The notes under the pieces: model-generated
Told to the model about the DNA's origin: nothing
The model's database searches: none
The model's input: the letters and a program-made list of their open reading frames with translations, nothing else
From: Clostridia bacterium
GTDB taxonomy: Bacteria > Bacillota_A > Clostridia > Oscillospirales > CAG-272
Direction of reading: 5' to 3'
Length of the DNA stretch: 6,023 nt
Assembly (NCBI GenBank): GCA_017407725.1
Contig: JAFQWB010000100.1
Span: forward strand, 1 to 6,023
Made by a program: the position numbers and the translations under genes
Part shown: positions 1 to 5,883 of the stretch, one piece after another
Numbering within the stretch: the first letter of the stretch is position 1
How the letters are laid out: each line of letters begins with the position of its first letter

Positions 1-916
1 ACGTGAATATCTTTACTGCACCGATTGCACTTGATATGCTTACCTCTTCATCCGAAAGAATGCATACCTCTTTGTCGGTGTATTTGCCGATAAGATGCGA
101 AAGAGCAAGTCTTTGTTCTTTCTGACCGCCAATGACAACCTTTTTTGCAGGGGAGCATTTAACGGCATCGACCTCGTCGCAAAGAATACATCCCGAAATA
201 TATGAGAAGCATTCTTCTTTTGATGACGAGAAGAAATTTTTAAGTATTCTCGCCTTGAAAAGAGCCTCGTTTATGCCGTGAGCTCTTGCATATTCATATC
301 CCTTTTCAAGCATGGGAATGACAAGAGTGTTATGCTCAAAATCTGCGGCATCCTTAAGAATTGTGTTTGAAAGCACCGCCGCAAGAAGCTCACCCGAAAG
401 AAGAGTCTTAAATGAGCTTATTCTTCCGTCCTTATCCACAAGCACGTGCTTTGAGTGCGAGCCGGGAAGAATATAGAGCGCATCCTCGGCGCCTGCGTCA
501 ATTCCCATTATCTCGGTTTCCTCGCCACGCATAACGTCAGAAAGAGAAAGATTGTCTGATATCGATTTGACACCTCTTATGAATTCCCAGGGTATAGAGG
601 TTATCGCATCAAAGCGGGCAGAGAAGAGTGAATCGCAAAGCTCCTTTTTGCCTGCGGGAAGGCTTATGTGATCGAGCGGACAAAGACCGTACTCGGAGGT
701 TATCATTCCGAATGCAATGATCGATTCAACCTCGTTTTCGGTAATCGAATTTCTTGAAAGAAGGCTTTTTATTGCAGGTGAAAGAGCACTCTCAAGCGCC
801 GCTCTTCCGTTTCTTGCCCCAACAGAGAGTCTTTCTGTGTCTATGACAGAGAGATCCCTTACAAGATAAAGTCTTGTGTTTGTCGTTCCGCCGTCAAGAG
901 ATATAAAATATTTCAT
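1..916 (-). CDS. dgoK: 2-dehydro-3-deoxygalactonokinase (partial, C-terminus beyond window)
   Basis: Phosphorylates 2-keto-3-deoxy-D-galactonate at O6 with ATP, the second step of cytoplasmic D-galactonate breakdown, and hands the product to the DgoA aldolase encoded just upstream. I translated this frame by hand: 305 codons are open from the ATG at 916-914 to the window edge with no stop. E. coli DgoK has about 292 residues, so only the extreme C-terminus should be missing. Visible motifs are the N-terminal ASKHA-type phosphate-binding loop DGGTTNTR (residues 8-15), the family signature MRGEE (129-133), PGSHSK (151-156, matching PGTHCK in E. coli), a following SGEL segment, and a C-terminal IGGQ (262-265) where E. 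coli has VAGT. The start is fixed by a Shine-Dalgarno AAGGGAG at 924-930 and by a one-base overlap with the dgoA stop (TAATG), which suggests translational coupling. Last visible gene of the operon; whether another gene follows cannot be seen. Confidence 0.93.
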   Translation of the reverse strand, partial: MKYFISLDGGTTNTRLYLVRDLSVIDTERLSVGARNGRAALESALSPAIKSLLSRNSITENEVESIIAFGMITSEYGLCPLDHISLPAGKKELCDSLFSARFDAITSIPWEFIRGVKSISDNLSLSDVMRGEETEIMGIDAGAEDALYILPGSHSKHVLVDKDGRISSFKTLLSGELLAAVLSNTILKDAADFEHNTLVIPMLEKGYEYARAHGINEALFKARILKNFFSSSKEECFSYISGCILCDEVDAVKCSPAKKVVIGGQKEQRLALSHLIGKYTDKEVCILSDEEVSISSAIGAVKIFT

Positions 917-1572
917 TATGCTTCTCCCTTTATAAGGCTGACGTACTTTCTTGCAAGAGCGGTAATGCCCTCGAAGTCGCCTTCCTCGATCATCTTTTTG
1001 TCGGTTATATTAGAGCCGATACCGAAGCCGCAGATTCCGACCTTTAAGTACTCGGGGATGTTGTCAAGATTAACTCCGCCAACCGCAAGCATCGGAATGT
1101 GTGAAATGGGCGCGCGGATCGCCTTTACGTAGCTTACGGGAAGCTCTGCAATAGGGAAGAGCTTTACAAAATCAGCGCCGTATTTATATGCATCGCATAT
1201 TTCGGTGGGCGAGAATGCACCGGGCATTGAAACAAGCGAAAGAGCACGTGTCTTTTCAATAACCGCCTTATCGGTACTAGGCGAGATTATAAACTTGCCG
1301 CCTGCCTCTTTAGTAAGCTCAACCTGCTTTTCGGTGAGCACCGTGCCCGCACCGACGAGCATTTTTCCCTCAAACTCCTTTGAAAGAAGAGCGATGCTCT
1401 TTGCGGTATCTTTGTCCGAGATACTGCCGTTTGCGCTGTATGTTATTTCAATAAGACGGACTCCGCCCTCATACATCGCCCTTGCAAGGGGAATGAGCTT
1501 GTCGGGGGCACAGCCGCGGACAATTACTATAAGCTTTTCTTCTTTGACTGTGTTTATTACAAGATCTCTCAT
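916..1572 (-). CDS. dgoA: 2-dehydro-3-deoxy-6-phosphogalactonate aldolase (KDPGal aldolase)
   Basis: Class I (Schiff-base) aldolase of the KDPG/KDPGal family, cleaving 2-keto-3-deoxy-6-phosphogalactonate to pyruvate and glyceraldehyde 3-phosphate. The 218 residues match the family length (about 205-215). Visible residues: R19 in IVRG, general acid/base E42 in IEIT, GAGT at 74-77, Schiff-base lysine K137 in FVKLFP (135-140), and phosphate-binding glycines in VGGV (164-167) and GIGS (184-187). The strand before GG reads LAVGG, as in E. coli DgoA (FAVGG). The E. coli KDPG aldolase Eda has PTGG there, so this sequence sides with the galacto-configured substrate. The gene begins 3 bases after the SDR stop, with a GGGAG Shine-Dalgarno inside the last SDR codons, and overlaps dgoK by one base. 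The neighbouring dehydratase and kinase give an independent functional match. A broader KDPG/KHG aldolase role is possible but less likely. Confidence 0.93.
   Translation of the reverse strand: MRDLVINTVKEEKLIVIVRGCAPDKLIPLARAMYEGGVRLIEITYSANGSISDKDTAKSIALLSKEFEGKMLVGAGTVLTEKQVELTKEAGGKFIISPSTDKAVIEKTRALSLVSMPGAFSPTEICDAYKYGADFVKLFPIAELPVSYVKAIRAPISHIPMLAVGGVNLDNIPEYLKVGICGFGIGSNITDKKMIEEGDFEGITALARKYVSLIKGEA
924..930 (-). promoter_or_regulatory. Shine-Dalgarno of dgoK, inside dgoA
   Basis: AAGGGAG on the minus strand, within the last codons of dgoA and 7 bases before the dgoK ATG. Together with the TAATG stop/start overlap it fixes the dgoK start and indicates coupled translation. Confidence 0.75.
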
Positions 1573-1575
1573 GAT

Positions 1576-2370
1576 TTACTCCCAAAGCGTTCTGTTAATG
1601 TTGGGGGTAAGCTGTGCAAGCATACCGCCGTCAACAACAAGCTCGGCACCCGTGGTGTTTCTTGATTCGTCAGAGCCGAAGTACCAGGCAGCATTTGCAA
1701 CGTCGGCAAATTCGGCGATATCGTGAAGGGGAGTGTAGTTTGCAAGTGCATACTTTGTTCCGTTGAGATTTGTCTGCCAGCGATCTGTTTTGATCATACC
1801 GGGAAGAACGATATTGGAGCGGATGCCGTATTTTCCAAGGTCTACCGCAAGAGATTTCGACATACCTATCATTGCGCTCTTTGACGAGCAGTATGCACAG
1901 CGGTTTTCGGTTACTCTGTAAGCAGAGTTGGAGCCGATAAATACTATAGAACCCTTGTTTTTTTCCTTCATCTGCTTTGCCGCCTCGCGCGCCATAAGGA
2001 AGTTCCAGCCGATATTGGTTGAATATACCGACATGAAATCGTTAATGTCGACCTCAAGCGATACCTGTCCTATTCCGAGATTCGCCGCATTGAGAACAAG
2101 AGTATCGAGAAGATATCCCATAGCTCTTATATCGTCAAAGATAGCCCTTACGCTATCCTCGTCGTTGTGAGTCGCAGAGTATGAATAGCCCTTTGCAAAA
2201 ACGCCGTATTTGTCCGAAAGCTCCTTTGCGGCATCGCTCGATCTTTTGATATCTCTGCTTCCGATGAAAACGTCATAACCCTCACGGGCAAAGCGCTCGG
2301 CAATAGCGTATCCCGTGCCGTTTGTTGCACCGGTTACAAGCACCGATCTTCTGTTTTTAATATCACACAT
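1576..2370 (-). CDS. SDR-family NAD(P)-dependent oxidoreductase, candidate sugar 1-dehydrogenase
   Basis: Classical short-chain dehydrogenase of 264 residues with one Rossmann domain. Visible motifs: cofactor loop TGATNGTG (13-20), NAAN (94-97, the NNAG position), and the catalytic tetrad N119, S147, Y160, K164 (Y-C-S-S-K). After these come LPG (189-191) and the C-terminal TTGAELVVDGG (239-249). R39 at the end of the second strand (GSRD) is often seen in NADP(H)-using members, a weak indicator. The start has a good Shine-Dalgarno, AAGGAG at 2379-2384, just after the dgoD stop. The family alone does not give the substrate. Lying between galactonate dehydratase and the KDPGal aldolase, it is best explained either as an aldose (galactose-type) 1-dehydrogenase making the aldonolactone, or as an aldonate/ketoaldonate oxidoreductase that feeds a stereoisomer into the pathway. 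The SDR family call is firm; the substrate is inference. Confidence 0.9.
   Translation of the reverse strand: MCDIKNRRSVLVTGATNGTGYAIAERFAREGYDVFIGSRDIKRSSDAAKELSDKYGVFAKGYSYSATHNDEDSVRAIFDDIRAMGYLLDTLVLNAANLGIGQVSLEVDINDFMSVYSTNIGWNFLMAREAAKQMKEKNKGSIVFIGSNSAYRVTENRCAYCSSKSAMIGMSKSLAVDLGKYGIRSNIVLPGMIKTDRWQTNLNGTKYALANYTPLHDIAEFADVANAAWYFGSDESRNTTGAELVVDGGMLAQLTPNINRTLWE
1579..1583 (-). promoter_or_regulatory. Shine-Dalgarno of dgoA, inside the SDR stop region
   Basis: GGGAG on the minus strand, 6 bases before the dgoA ATG at 1572. It overlaps the last sense codons of the SDR gene (TGG GAG TAA), so ribosomes ending the SDR gene pass straight onto the dgoA start. Confidence 0.7.
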
Positions 2371-2378
2371 AGTTAAAA

Positions 2379-2384
2379 CTCCTT
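2379..2384 (-). promoter_or_regulatory. Shine-Dalgarno of the SDR gene
   Basis: AAGGAG on the minus strand, 8 bases before the ATG at 2370 and 2 bases after the dgoD TAA (2389-2387). It supports the chosen SDR start, which places the TGATNGTG cofactor loop at the normal distance from the N-terminus. Confidence 0.75.
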
Positions 2385-2386
2385 AA

Positions 2387-3538
2387 TTACCAATCTGCAA
2401 CGCTTCCGTCCTCGTGATAGAGCCTTGGTGTTGTCCATTTTCCGTCGTATATCTTTTCCTTGATCGCGTCCTCGTCAAGCTCGATTCCAAGACCGGGCTT
2501 CTTCGGGATATCGATGTATCCGTTCTTGATAACGAAGGGCTCTTTTATGTATCCGACACCGAGGTCTGAGAGATCGGGATTTCCGGGGTGCTCCTGAACA
2601 AGGAAGTTGGGAATGCAGGCGTCGAGGTTAAGACAAGCCGCAAGAGATATCGGGCCGAGTGGGTTGTGAGGCGCAACGCTCATAAAATAGAGCTCTGCCA
2701 TAGCGGCGATCTTTCTTGCCTCGAAAATTCCTCCGCAGTGGCAAAGGTCGGGCTGAATTATGCTTACAGCCTGCTTTTCAATAAAGGGTCTGTACTCCCA
2801 CTTGCCGAAAAGTCGCTCGCCTGCCGCGATCGGAACGCTCGTTCCTCTTGCGATGTTTACCATGCAGTCAACGTTTTCGGGAAGGCAGGGTTCTTCGATA
2901 AAGAAGGGATTATAAGGCTTTAATCCCTCAATAAGAAGGGGAGCGAAGGCAGGGCTTACTCTTCCGTGGAAATCGATTGCAAGATCGACCTCATTTCCGA
3001 TAAGCTCTCTTACCTTTGCAAATCTCTCAACGTGCTTTTTGACAGCGGCAGGTGAATCTATAGTTTTGATAGGCGGAATTATCGAATACTTGAGTGCGGT
3101 GTAGCCGTTTTCAAGTCTTTCCCTTGCAATGTCAAGCATATCCTCTATCGGGAATTCTGCGGGAACGCCGGCACGCTTTATGTGAGTGTACATACGAACC
3201 TTGTCACGGCAAGCGCCGCCAAGCATTTCGTATACGGGGCAGTTATAGTATTTGCCCTTTATATCCCACATTGCCTGCTCGATTCCGCTCATTGCCGAAA
3301 GCATCATAGGGCCGCCGCGGTAGAAGCCGCCTCTGTAAAGAGCCTGCATATGATGCTCTATCATAAGAGGATCCTTGCCTATGAGATACTCCTCGTATTC
3401 CTTTACGACAGCCTCGATTGCAAGCGCGTGGCCTTCAAGTATAGGCTCACCGAGTCCGACTATGTCGGTATCGGTGTACATTTTAAGAAACATCCATCTC
3501 GGTTTTACCTTTATAAGCTCAAGCTTTGTTATCTTCAT
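2387..3538 (-). CDS. dgoD: D-galactonate dehydratase (enolase superfamily)
   Basis: Removes water from D-galactonate to give 2-keto-3-deoxy-D-galactonate, the committed step of the pathway, using Mg2+. The 383 residues equal the E. coli DgoD length (382), and similarity runs end to end: PRWMFLK (13-19), YRGGFYRGGP (68-77), WDIKGK (91-96), DFHGR (189-193), and the C-terminal HEDGSVADW (375-383) against HEDGSVAEW. Active-site residues by comparison are metal ligands D189, E215 (IEEP) and E241 (AAGER), H191 as acid, and the D264 (QPDL)/H291 (APHNPLGP) dyad as base, with E316 in VQEH. This places it in the mandelate-racemase-type subgroup. The segment after the second barrel strand (ALKYSIIPP, 148-156) differs from the KLNG of E. 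coli, so a somewhat different aldonate specificity is conceivable. The start is set by a strong GGAGGAG Shine-Dalgarno (3546-3552) directly after the upstream stop. Context with dgoA and dgoK strongly supports the call. Confidence 0.95.
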   Translation of the reverse strand: MKITKLELIKVKPRWMFLKMYTDTDIVGLGEPILEGHALAIEAVVKEYEEYLIGKDPLMIEHHMQALYRGGFYRGGPMMLSAMSGIEQAMWDIKGKYYNCPVYEMLGGACRDKVRMYTHIKRAGVPAEFPIEDMLDIARERLENGYTALKYSIIPPIKTIDSPAAVKKHVERFAKVRELIGNEVDLAIDFHGRVSPAFAPLLIEGLKPYNPFFIEEPCLPENVDCMVNIARGTSVPIAAGERLFGKWEYRPFIEKQAVSIIQPDLCHCGGIFEARKIAAMAELYFMSVAPHNPLGPISLAACLNLDACIPNFLVQEHPGNPDLSDLGVGYIKEPFVIKNGYIDIPKKPGLGIELDEDAIKEKIYDGKWTTPRLYHEDGSVADW

Positions 3539-3545
3539 TTTGATA

Positions 3546-3552
3546 CTCCTCC
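3546..3552 (-). promoter_or_regulatory. Shine-Dalgarno of dgoD
   Basis: GGAGGAG on the minus strand, 7 bases before the dgoD ATG and just after the TAA of the MBL hydrolase (3556-3554). It is the most consensus-like ribosome site in the operon and selects the start at 3538. Confidence 0.8.
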
Positions 3553-3553
3553 G

Positions 3554-4231
3554 TTAAAGCTTTATTTCTTTATAGAATTCGGGGACGGTTTTGTTTTTGT
3601 AAGGGAAATCGTGAAGTGAGAGCGAGTCGAAAAGTCCGCAGTGAAGGGGAACGGCGTGAGCCTTTATCTTGTCGCAGAATCTCTTTGCATCATCAAAGTT
3701 CATATTATTTCCAACACCGTTTACGGGCAGGAAAACGTAGTCGATCTTCTGATCGAGCGATGCGAATACCTTGTCGTTGTAAAGAGTATCACCCGTTACG
3801 TAGTAGGTCTTGCCCTCGGCGTAAATAACGACTCCGATTGCCTCGAAATCGGAATGCTCGGCGTGTACCGCTCTGAAAAGGAGATTTCCAAATGACCATT
3901 CGGTTCCTCTTGAGAACATAACGAAATTGTTGTCGGTATCGGGAAATTCGCTCCTTACCTTGGTCCACGCATTGGGCGATGCAAGCACAAGCACACCCGA
4001 ATCGGGCTTAAGATAGTGAGAGAGAGTTTCGGGGTCGGTGTGATCAAGGTGATCGTGTGTAAGAATGATAATGTCGGGCTTTATTTCAAAAAGCGACTCA
4101 TCCACGGGTACGCGTCTTTTGTTTTTAGGCTGAATTTTCGCAACGCTGTCCGAAAGATAAGGGTCGATCATTATGCTGACTCCACCTGTTTCAAAAAGGA
4201 GTCCCGCTTGTCCAAGCCATGTTATTTTCAT
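3554..4231 (-). CDS. MBL-fold metal-dependent hydrolase, UlaG/COG2220-like; candidate sugar lactonase
   Basis: A compact 225-residue metallo-beta-lactamase-fold protein. The N-terminus (ITWLGQAGLLFE, then MIDPYLSDS at 21-29) is typical of the COG2220 group that includes UlaG, the L-ascorbate-6-phosphate lactonase. Metal ligands are complete: HDHLDH at 59-64 (H-x-H-x-D-H), H126 (AEHSD), D148 (TGDT) and H197 (PLHCG). There is no signal peptide, so it should be cytoplasmic. It is much shorter than E. coli UlaG (about 354 residues). It lies 2 bases after the epimerase stop and 15 bases before dgoD. A lactone-opening enzyme is the activity missing between a sugar dehydrogenase and galactonate dehydratase, so an aldonolactonase (for example D-galactono-lactonase) is the best contextual guess. 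Many COG2220 proteins have unknown or other hydrolase roles, so only the fold and metal site are certain. Confidence 0.9.
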   Translation of the reverse strand: MKITWLGQAGLLFETGGVSIMIDPYLSDSVAKIQPKNKRRVPVDESLFEIKPDIIILTHDHLDHTDPETLSHYLKPDSGVLVLASPNAWTKVRSEFPDTDNNFVMFSRGTEWSFGNLLFRAVHAEHSDFEAIGVVIYAEGKTYYVTGDTLYNDKVFASLDQKIDYVFLPVNGVGNNMNFDDAKRFCDKIKAHAVPLHCGLFDSLSLHDFPYKNKTVPEFYKEIKL

Positions 4232-4233
4232 AT

Positions 4234-5136
4234 TTATATCACCTCTGTAAGATAGATTTTGCTTGTGTAATCTTTTGTTTCTTGCGGTGCAATATAGTGA
4301 AATCCGCTTTCTTCATAGCTGATATTTGCGTTGGGAGCATCTACAAGGCAGGTCTGAGGCTCAAGACAGACGTAGTCGGGGCTGTTTGAATATATCAGTC
4401 TGAACCTGTATATGGGATCGCTCTCATAAACTATTTTAAGACCGCGCTTTTTAGATATGAGAGCCATAGTGCATCCCGATGCTCTGTAGTGCCTTGAGAG
4501 TGTAGAGCCGTCAATGAGAAGAGAAGAGCCGCGAAGTGCAAGAGTCGTTTCGTCCTTTTCCGTATGACACGCGATCGGAAGATAGTTATCGTTTCGTTCA
4601 TAGTAGTTATCAACCTCTGCAAACACTAAAGGCTCACCGCCTGCAAGCTCTGTTGAGAAGGTGGTATGATGTCCGAGCATTATCGGCATATTAGTATCCG
4701 AAAGATTTGATATACTTACGGTAAGTGTAAGTCCGCAATCATCAAGACGGTAGGTCACGCTCATCTTAAAGCTGTTTGGAAAAAGAGAGTACATGTCCGA
4801 ATCTGAAGAGAAAAACTCCGCAGAAAGATATGAGTCACCTTTTTCGTCAAGCTTAAACGGAAGAGCATGAATATATCCGTGTAAATGGCATCCGGTCGAA
4901 GGCTCGTTAATCGGAAATACGTAGTCACGGCCCTCGAAGGTGAATTTTCCGCCGCTTATTCTGTTTACGGGGAAAAGAATAGGCATGCCGTAGAGATAGG
5001 GATTATCGGGAATGCTCTCGCCTCTTTCTCTTAAAATATTTATGCCTTTATCAAGGTGCTTAAGGCTCGTGAGGGTTGCGCCGTGTGAAAGATCAACTGT
5101 TGCTGAGTATTTCTTTGATTTTATTTCGTAAAGCAT
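4234..5136 (-). CDS. Aldose 1-epimerase (mutarotase) family protein
   Basis: GalM-like mutarotase of 300 residues (COG2017), slightly shorter than E. coli GalM (346). The fold would be a single beta-sandwich domain that interconverts alpha and beta anomers of a free aldose in the cytoplasm. Visible family features are substrate arginine R60-region motif FPVNRI (55-60, Arg at 59), HLHG (84-87) with H86, GHHTTF (155-160) with the likely catalytic acid H156, and the catalytic base glutamate E259 in CLEPQT (257-262). It is the first gene of the operon, behind a strong promoter. The ATG at 5136-5134 has an AAGGA Shine-Dalgarno at 5149-5153, at a rather long spacing of about 12 bases. In this operon it would supply the anomer used by the sugar dehydrogenase, or act on sugar freed from oligosaccharides. 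The exact sugar cannot be read from the sequence; galactose is inferred from the neighbours. Confidence 0.88.
   Translation of the reverse strand: MLYEIKSKKYSATVDLSHGATLTSLKHLDKGINILRERGESIPDNPYLYGMPILFPVNRISGGKFTFEGRDYVFPINEPSTGCHLHGYIHALPFKLDEKGDSYLSAEFFSSDSDMYSLFPNSFKMSVTYRLDDCGLTLTVSISNLSDTNMPIMLGHHTTFSTELAGGEPLVFAEVDNYYERNDNYLPIACHTEKDETTLALRGSSLLIDGSTLSRHYRASGCTMALISKKRGLKIVYESDPIYRFRLIYSNSPDYVCLEPQTCLVDAPNANISYEESGFHYIAPQETKDYTSKIYLTEVI
4238..4246 (-). promoter_or_regulatory. Shine-Dalgarno of the MBL hydrolase, inside the epimerase gene
   Basis: Read on the minus strand this is AGAGGTGAT, a long anti-16S match placed 6 bases before the ATG at 4231. It lies wholly within the last codons of the epimerase gene, whose stop is only 2 bases from the next start. 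This fixes the start of the hydrolase and points to coupled translation. Confidence 0.8.
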
Positions 5137-5163
5137 TTTATAACTTTTTCCTTAGTATTTTAT

Positions 5164-5180
5164 AAGTATATAATATACTT
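5164..5180. promoter_or_regulatory. 17-base palindrome over the -10 box, probable operator
   Basis: The sequence AAGTATA-TAA-TATACTT is a perfect inverted repeat of 7-base arms around a 3-base centre. It covers the whole -10 box and reaches to about the start of transcription. A protein bound here would block RNA polymerase, so it is a natural repressor operator. The AT-rich GTATA/TATAC half sites recall those of GntR-type regulators, but this does not name a family. Because -10 boxes are AT-rich, some chance symmetry is possible. Confidence 0.55.
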
Positions 5181-5198
5181 TTTTTTGCTTCGTGTCAA
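5170..5198 (-). promoter_or_regulatory. Sigma-A-type promoter of the galactonate operon
   Basis: On the minus strand a perfect -35 box TTGACA (5198-5193) is followed by a 17-base spacer containing eight A residues, then a -10 box TATTAT (5175-5170). Transcription should begin near 5163, giving a leader of about 27 bases with the epimerase Shine-Dalgarno inside it. This is the only convincing promoter I see for the six-gene operon; the other junctions leave no room for one. Its strength by sequence suggests that a repressor controls it. Confidence 0.82.
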
Positions 5199-5199
5199 T

Positions 5200-5226
5200 A
5201 AAAAACCTGCAAATTAAATTTGCAGG
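5200..5226 (-). terminator. Intrinsic terminator of the ABC permease unit
   Basis: Perfect 9-base-pair hairpin, arms CCTGCAAAT (5206-5214) and ATTTGCAGG (5218-5226) with a 3-base loop. On the minus strand it is followed by six T residues (5205-5200). It starts 12 bases after the permease stop (5241-5239) and ends one base before the -35 box of the next operon, so it separates the two transcription units. Confidence 0.88.
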
Positions 5227-5238
5227 CATTAATTTTTA

Positions 5239-5880
5239 TTATTTTGAATAACGTCTTCTGTATTTTATGAAATTTATAATAACGTATACCGAAACAAGTA
5301 CTGTTATCGAAACAAGCAGTACAGTAAGCATCGCCGGTACAGAAACGTCGTTATCGAAGAATTTTATTTTGCAGTCAACTACTGTTTTTATGCTGTCAAT
5401 TGCATCAGTCGGAAGACCTTCGGATTCCATTGCCTTGAAAACCCCGCGCATTGCATGGTTTTTGACAAGCGACGTGCCGTATGTTCCGGGGAAAAAGGAA
5501 ATGACTCTTTGAAGTCCTTTTGAGAACTGAGATATAGGCATATATGCGCCGCAGATAAATCCATATCCCGAGCTGACTATAGTTCCGACTGCAGATATCT
5601 GTCCCTGGCTACTTAAGAAAAAGTTTATGATGCTTGAAAGAGCTGTTCCAAAGCATACGAGAAGAAAAACGTCAAGAATAAGAAAGAGTATGTCGGAAAT
5701 TGCAAGGAACCATCCTGTTATATATGCATATACAAGGCATATTGCGAGCGCTGTCATGCATACAGTGAGGGTTGATATAAGAGTTGCTATATAGTAGCTG
5801 ATTGAAAGGTGTAAGGGATTTACGGGAGATACCGTAAGATCCGTTATGGTTTTGTTTGCCTTGTCCTGAACCATTATCAT
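5239..5880 (-). CDS. ABC-2 type transporter permease, C-terminal part after an in-frame stop
   Basis: Membrane permease of the ABC-2 export family. This 213-codon open stretch holds the conserved cytoplasmic loop VQDKANKTITDLTVSPV (4-20, the family E/D-[RK]...SP motif). After it come hydrophobic segments at about 28-54, 58-89 and 94-114, the GAYMP and FFPGTYGTSL signatures (111-115, 129-138), a polar loop at about 140-178, a last membrane helix at about 180-205, and a basic tail (KYRRRYSK). The ATG at 5880 has no Shine-Dalgarno. The same frame continues upstream across a TAA at 5884-5886 into matching permease sequence. This is therefore most likely the 3' part of a single gene broken by a nonsense codon (or a sequencing error), not a gene with its own start. 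It ends at an intrinsic terminator and is unrelated by function to the galactonate operon. Confidence 0.82.
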   Translation of the reverse strand: MIMVQDKANKTITDLTVSPVNPLHLSISYYIATLISTLTVCMTALAICLVYAYITGWFLAISDILFLILDVFLLVCFGTALSSIINFFLSSQGQISAVGTIVSSGYGFICGAYMPISQFSKGLQRVISFFPGTYGTSLVKNHAMRGVFKAMESEGLPTDAIDSIKTVVDCKIKFFDNDVSVPAMLTVLLVSITVLVSVYVIINFIKYRRRYSK

Positions 5881-5883
5881 ATT

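Noticed and set aside
1205..1726. Plus-strand open frame of 173 codons opposite dgoA and the SDR gene
   Set aside because: Shadow of well-supported minus-strand genes; the translation is low-complexity (Ser/Leu/Ile-rich) with no recognisable domain, and it crosses a gene junction.
3182..3619. Plus-strand open frame of 145 codons opposite dgoD and the MBL gene
   Set aside because: Antisense to the conserved dgoD coding region and spans the dgoD/MBL junction; no motif or plausible ribosome site was seen.
3524..4231. Shared MKIT N-terminus of DgoD and the MBL protein as a sign of duplication
   Set aside because: The similarity stops after four residues and the folds are unrelated; chance match at two start codons.
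5137..5163. Possible riboswitch or attenuator in the operon leader
   Set aside because: With the predicted start of transcription the leader is only about 27 bases, too short for a structured regulatory RNA.
5206..5226. Hairpin as a small RNA or riboswitch element of the epimerase leader
   Set aside because: It lies upstream of the promoter -35 box, so it is not in the operon's leader; hairpin plus six T residues is the normal intrinsic terminator form.
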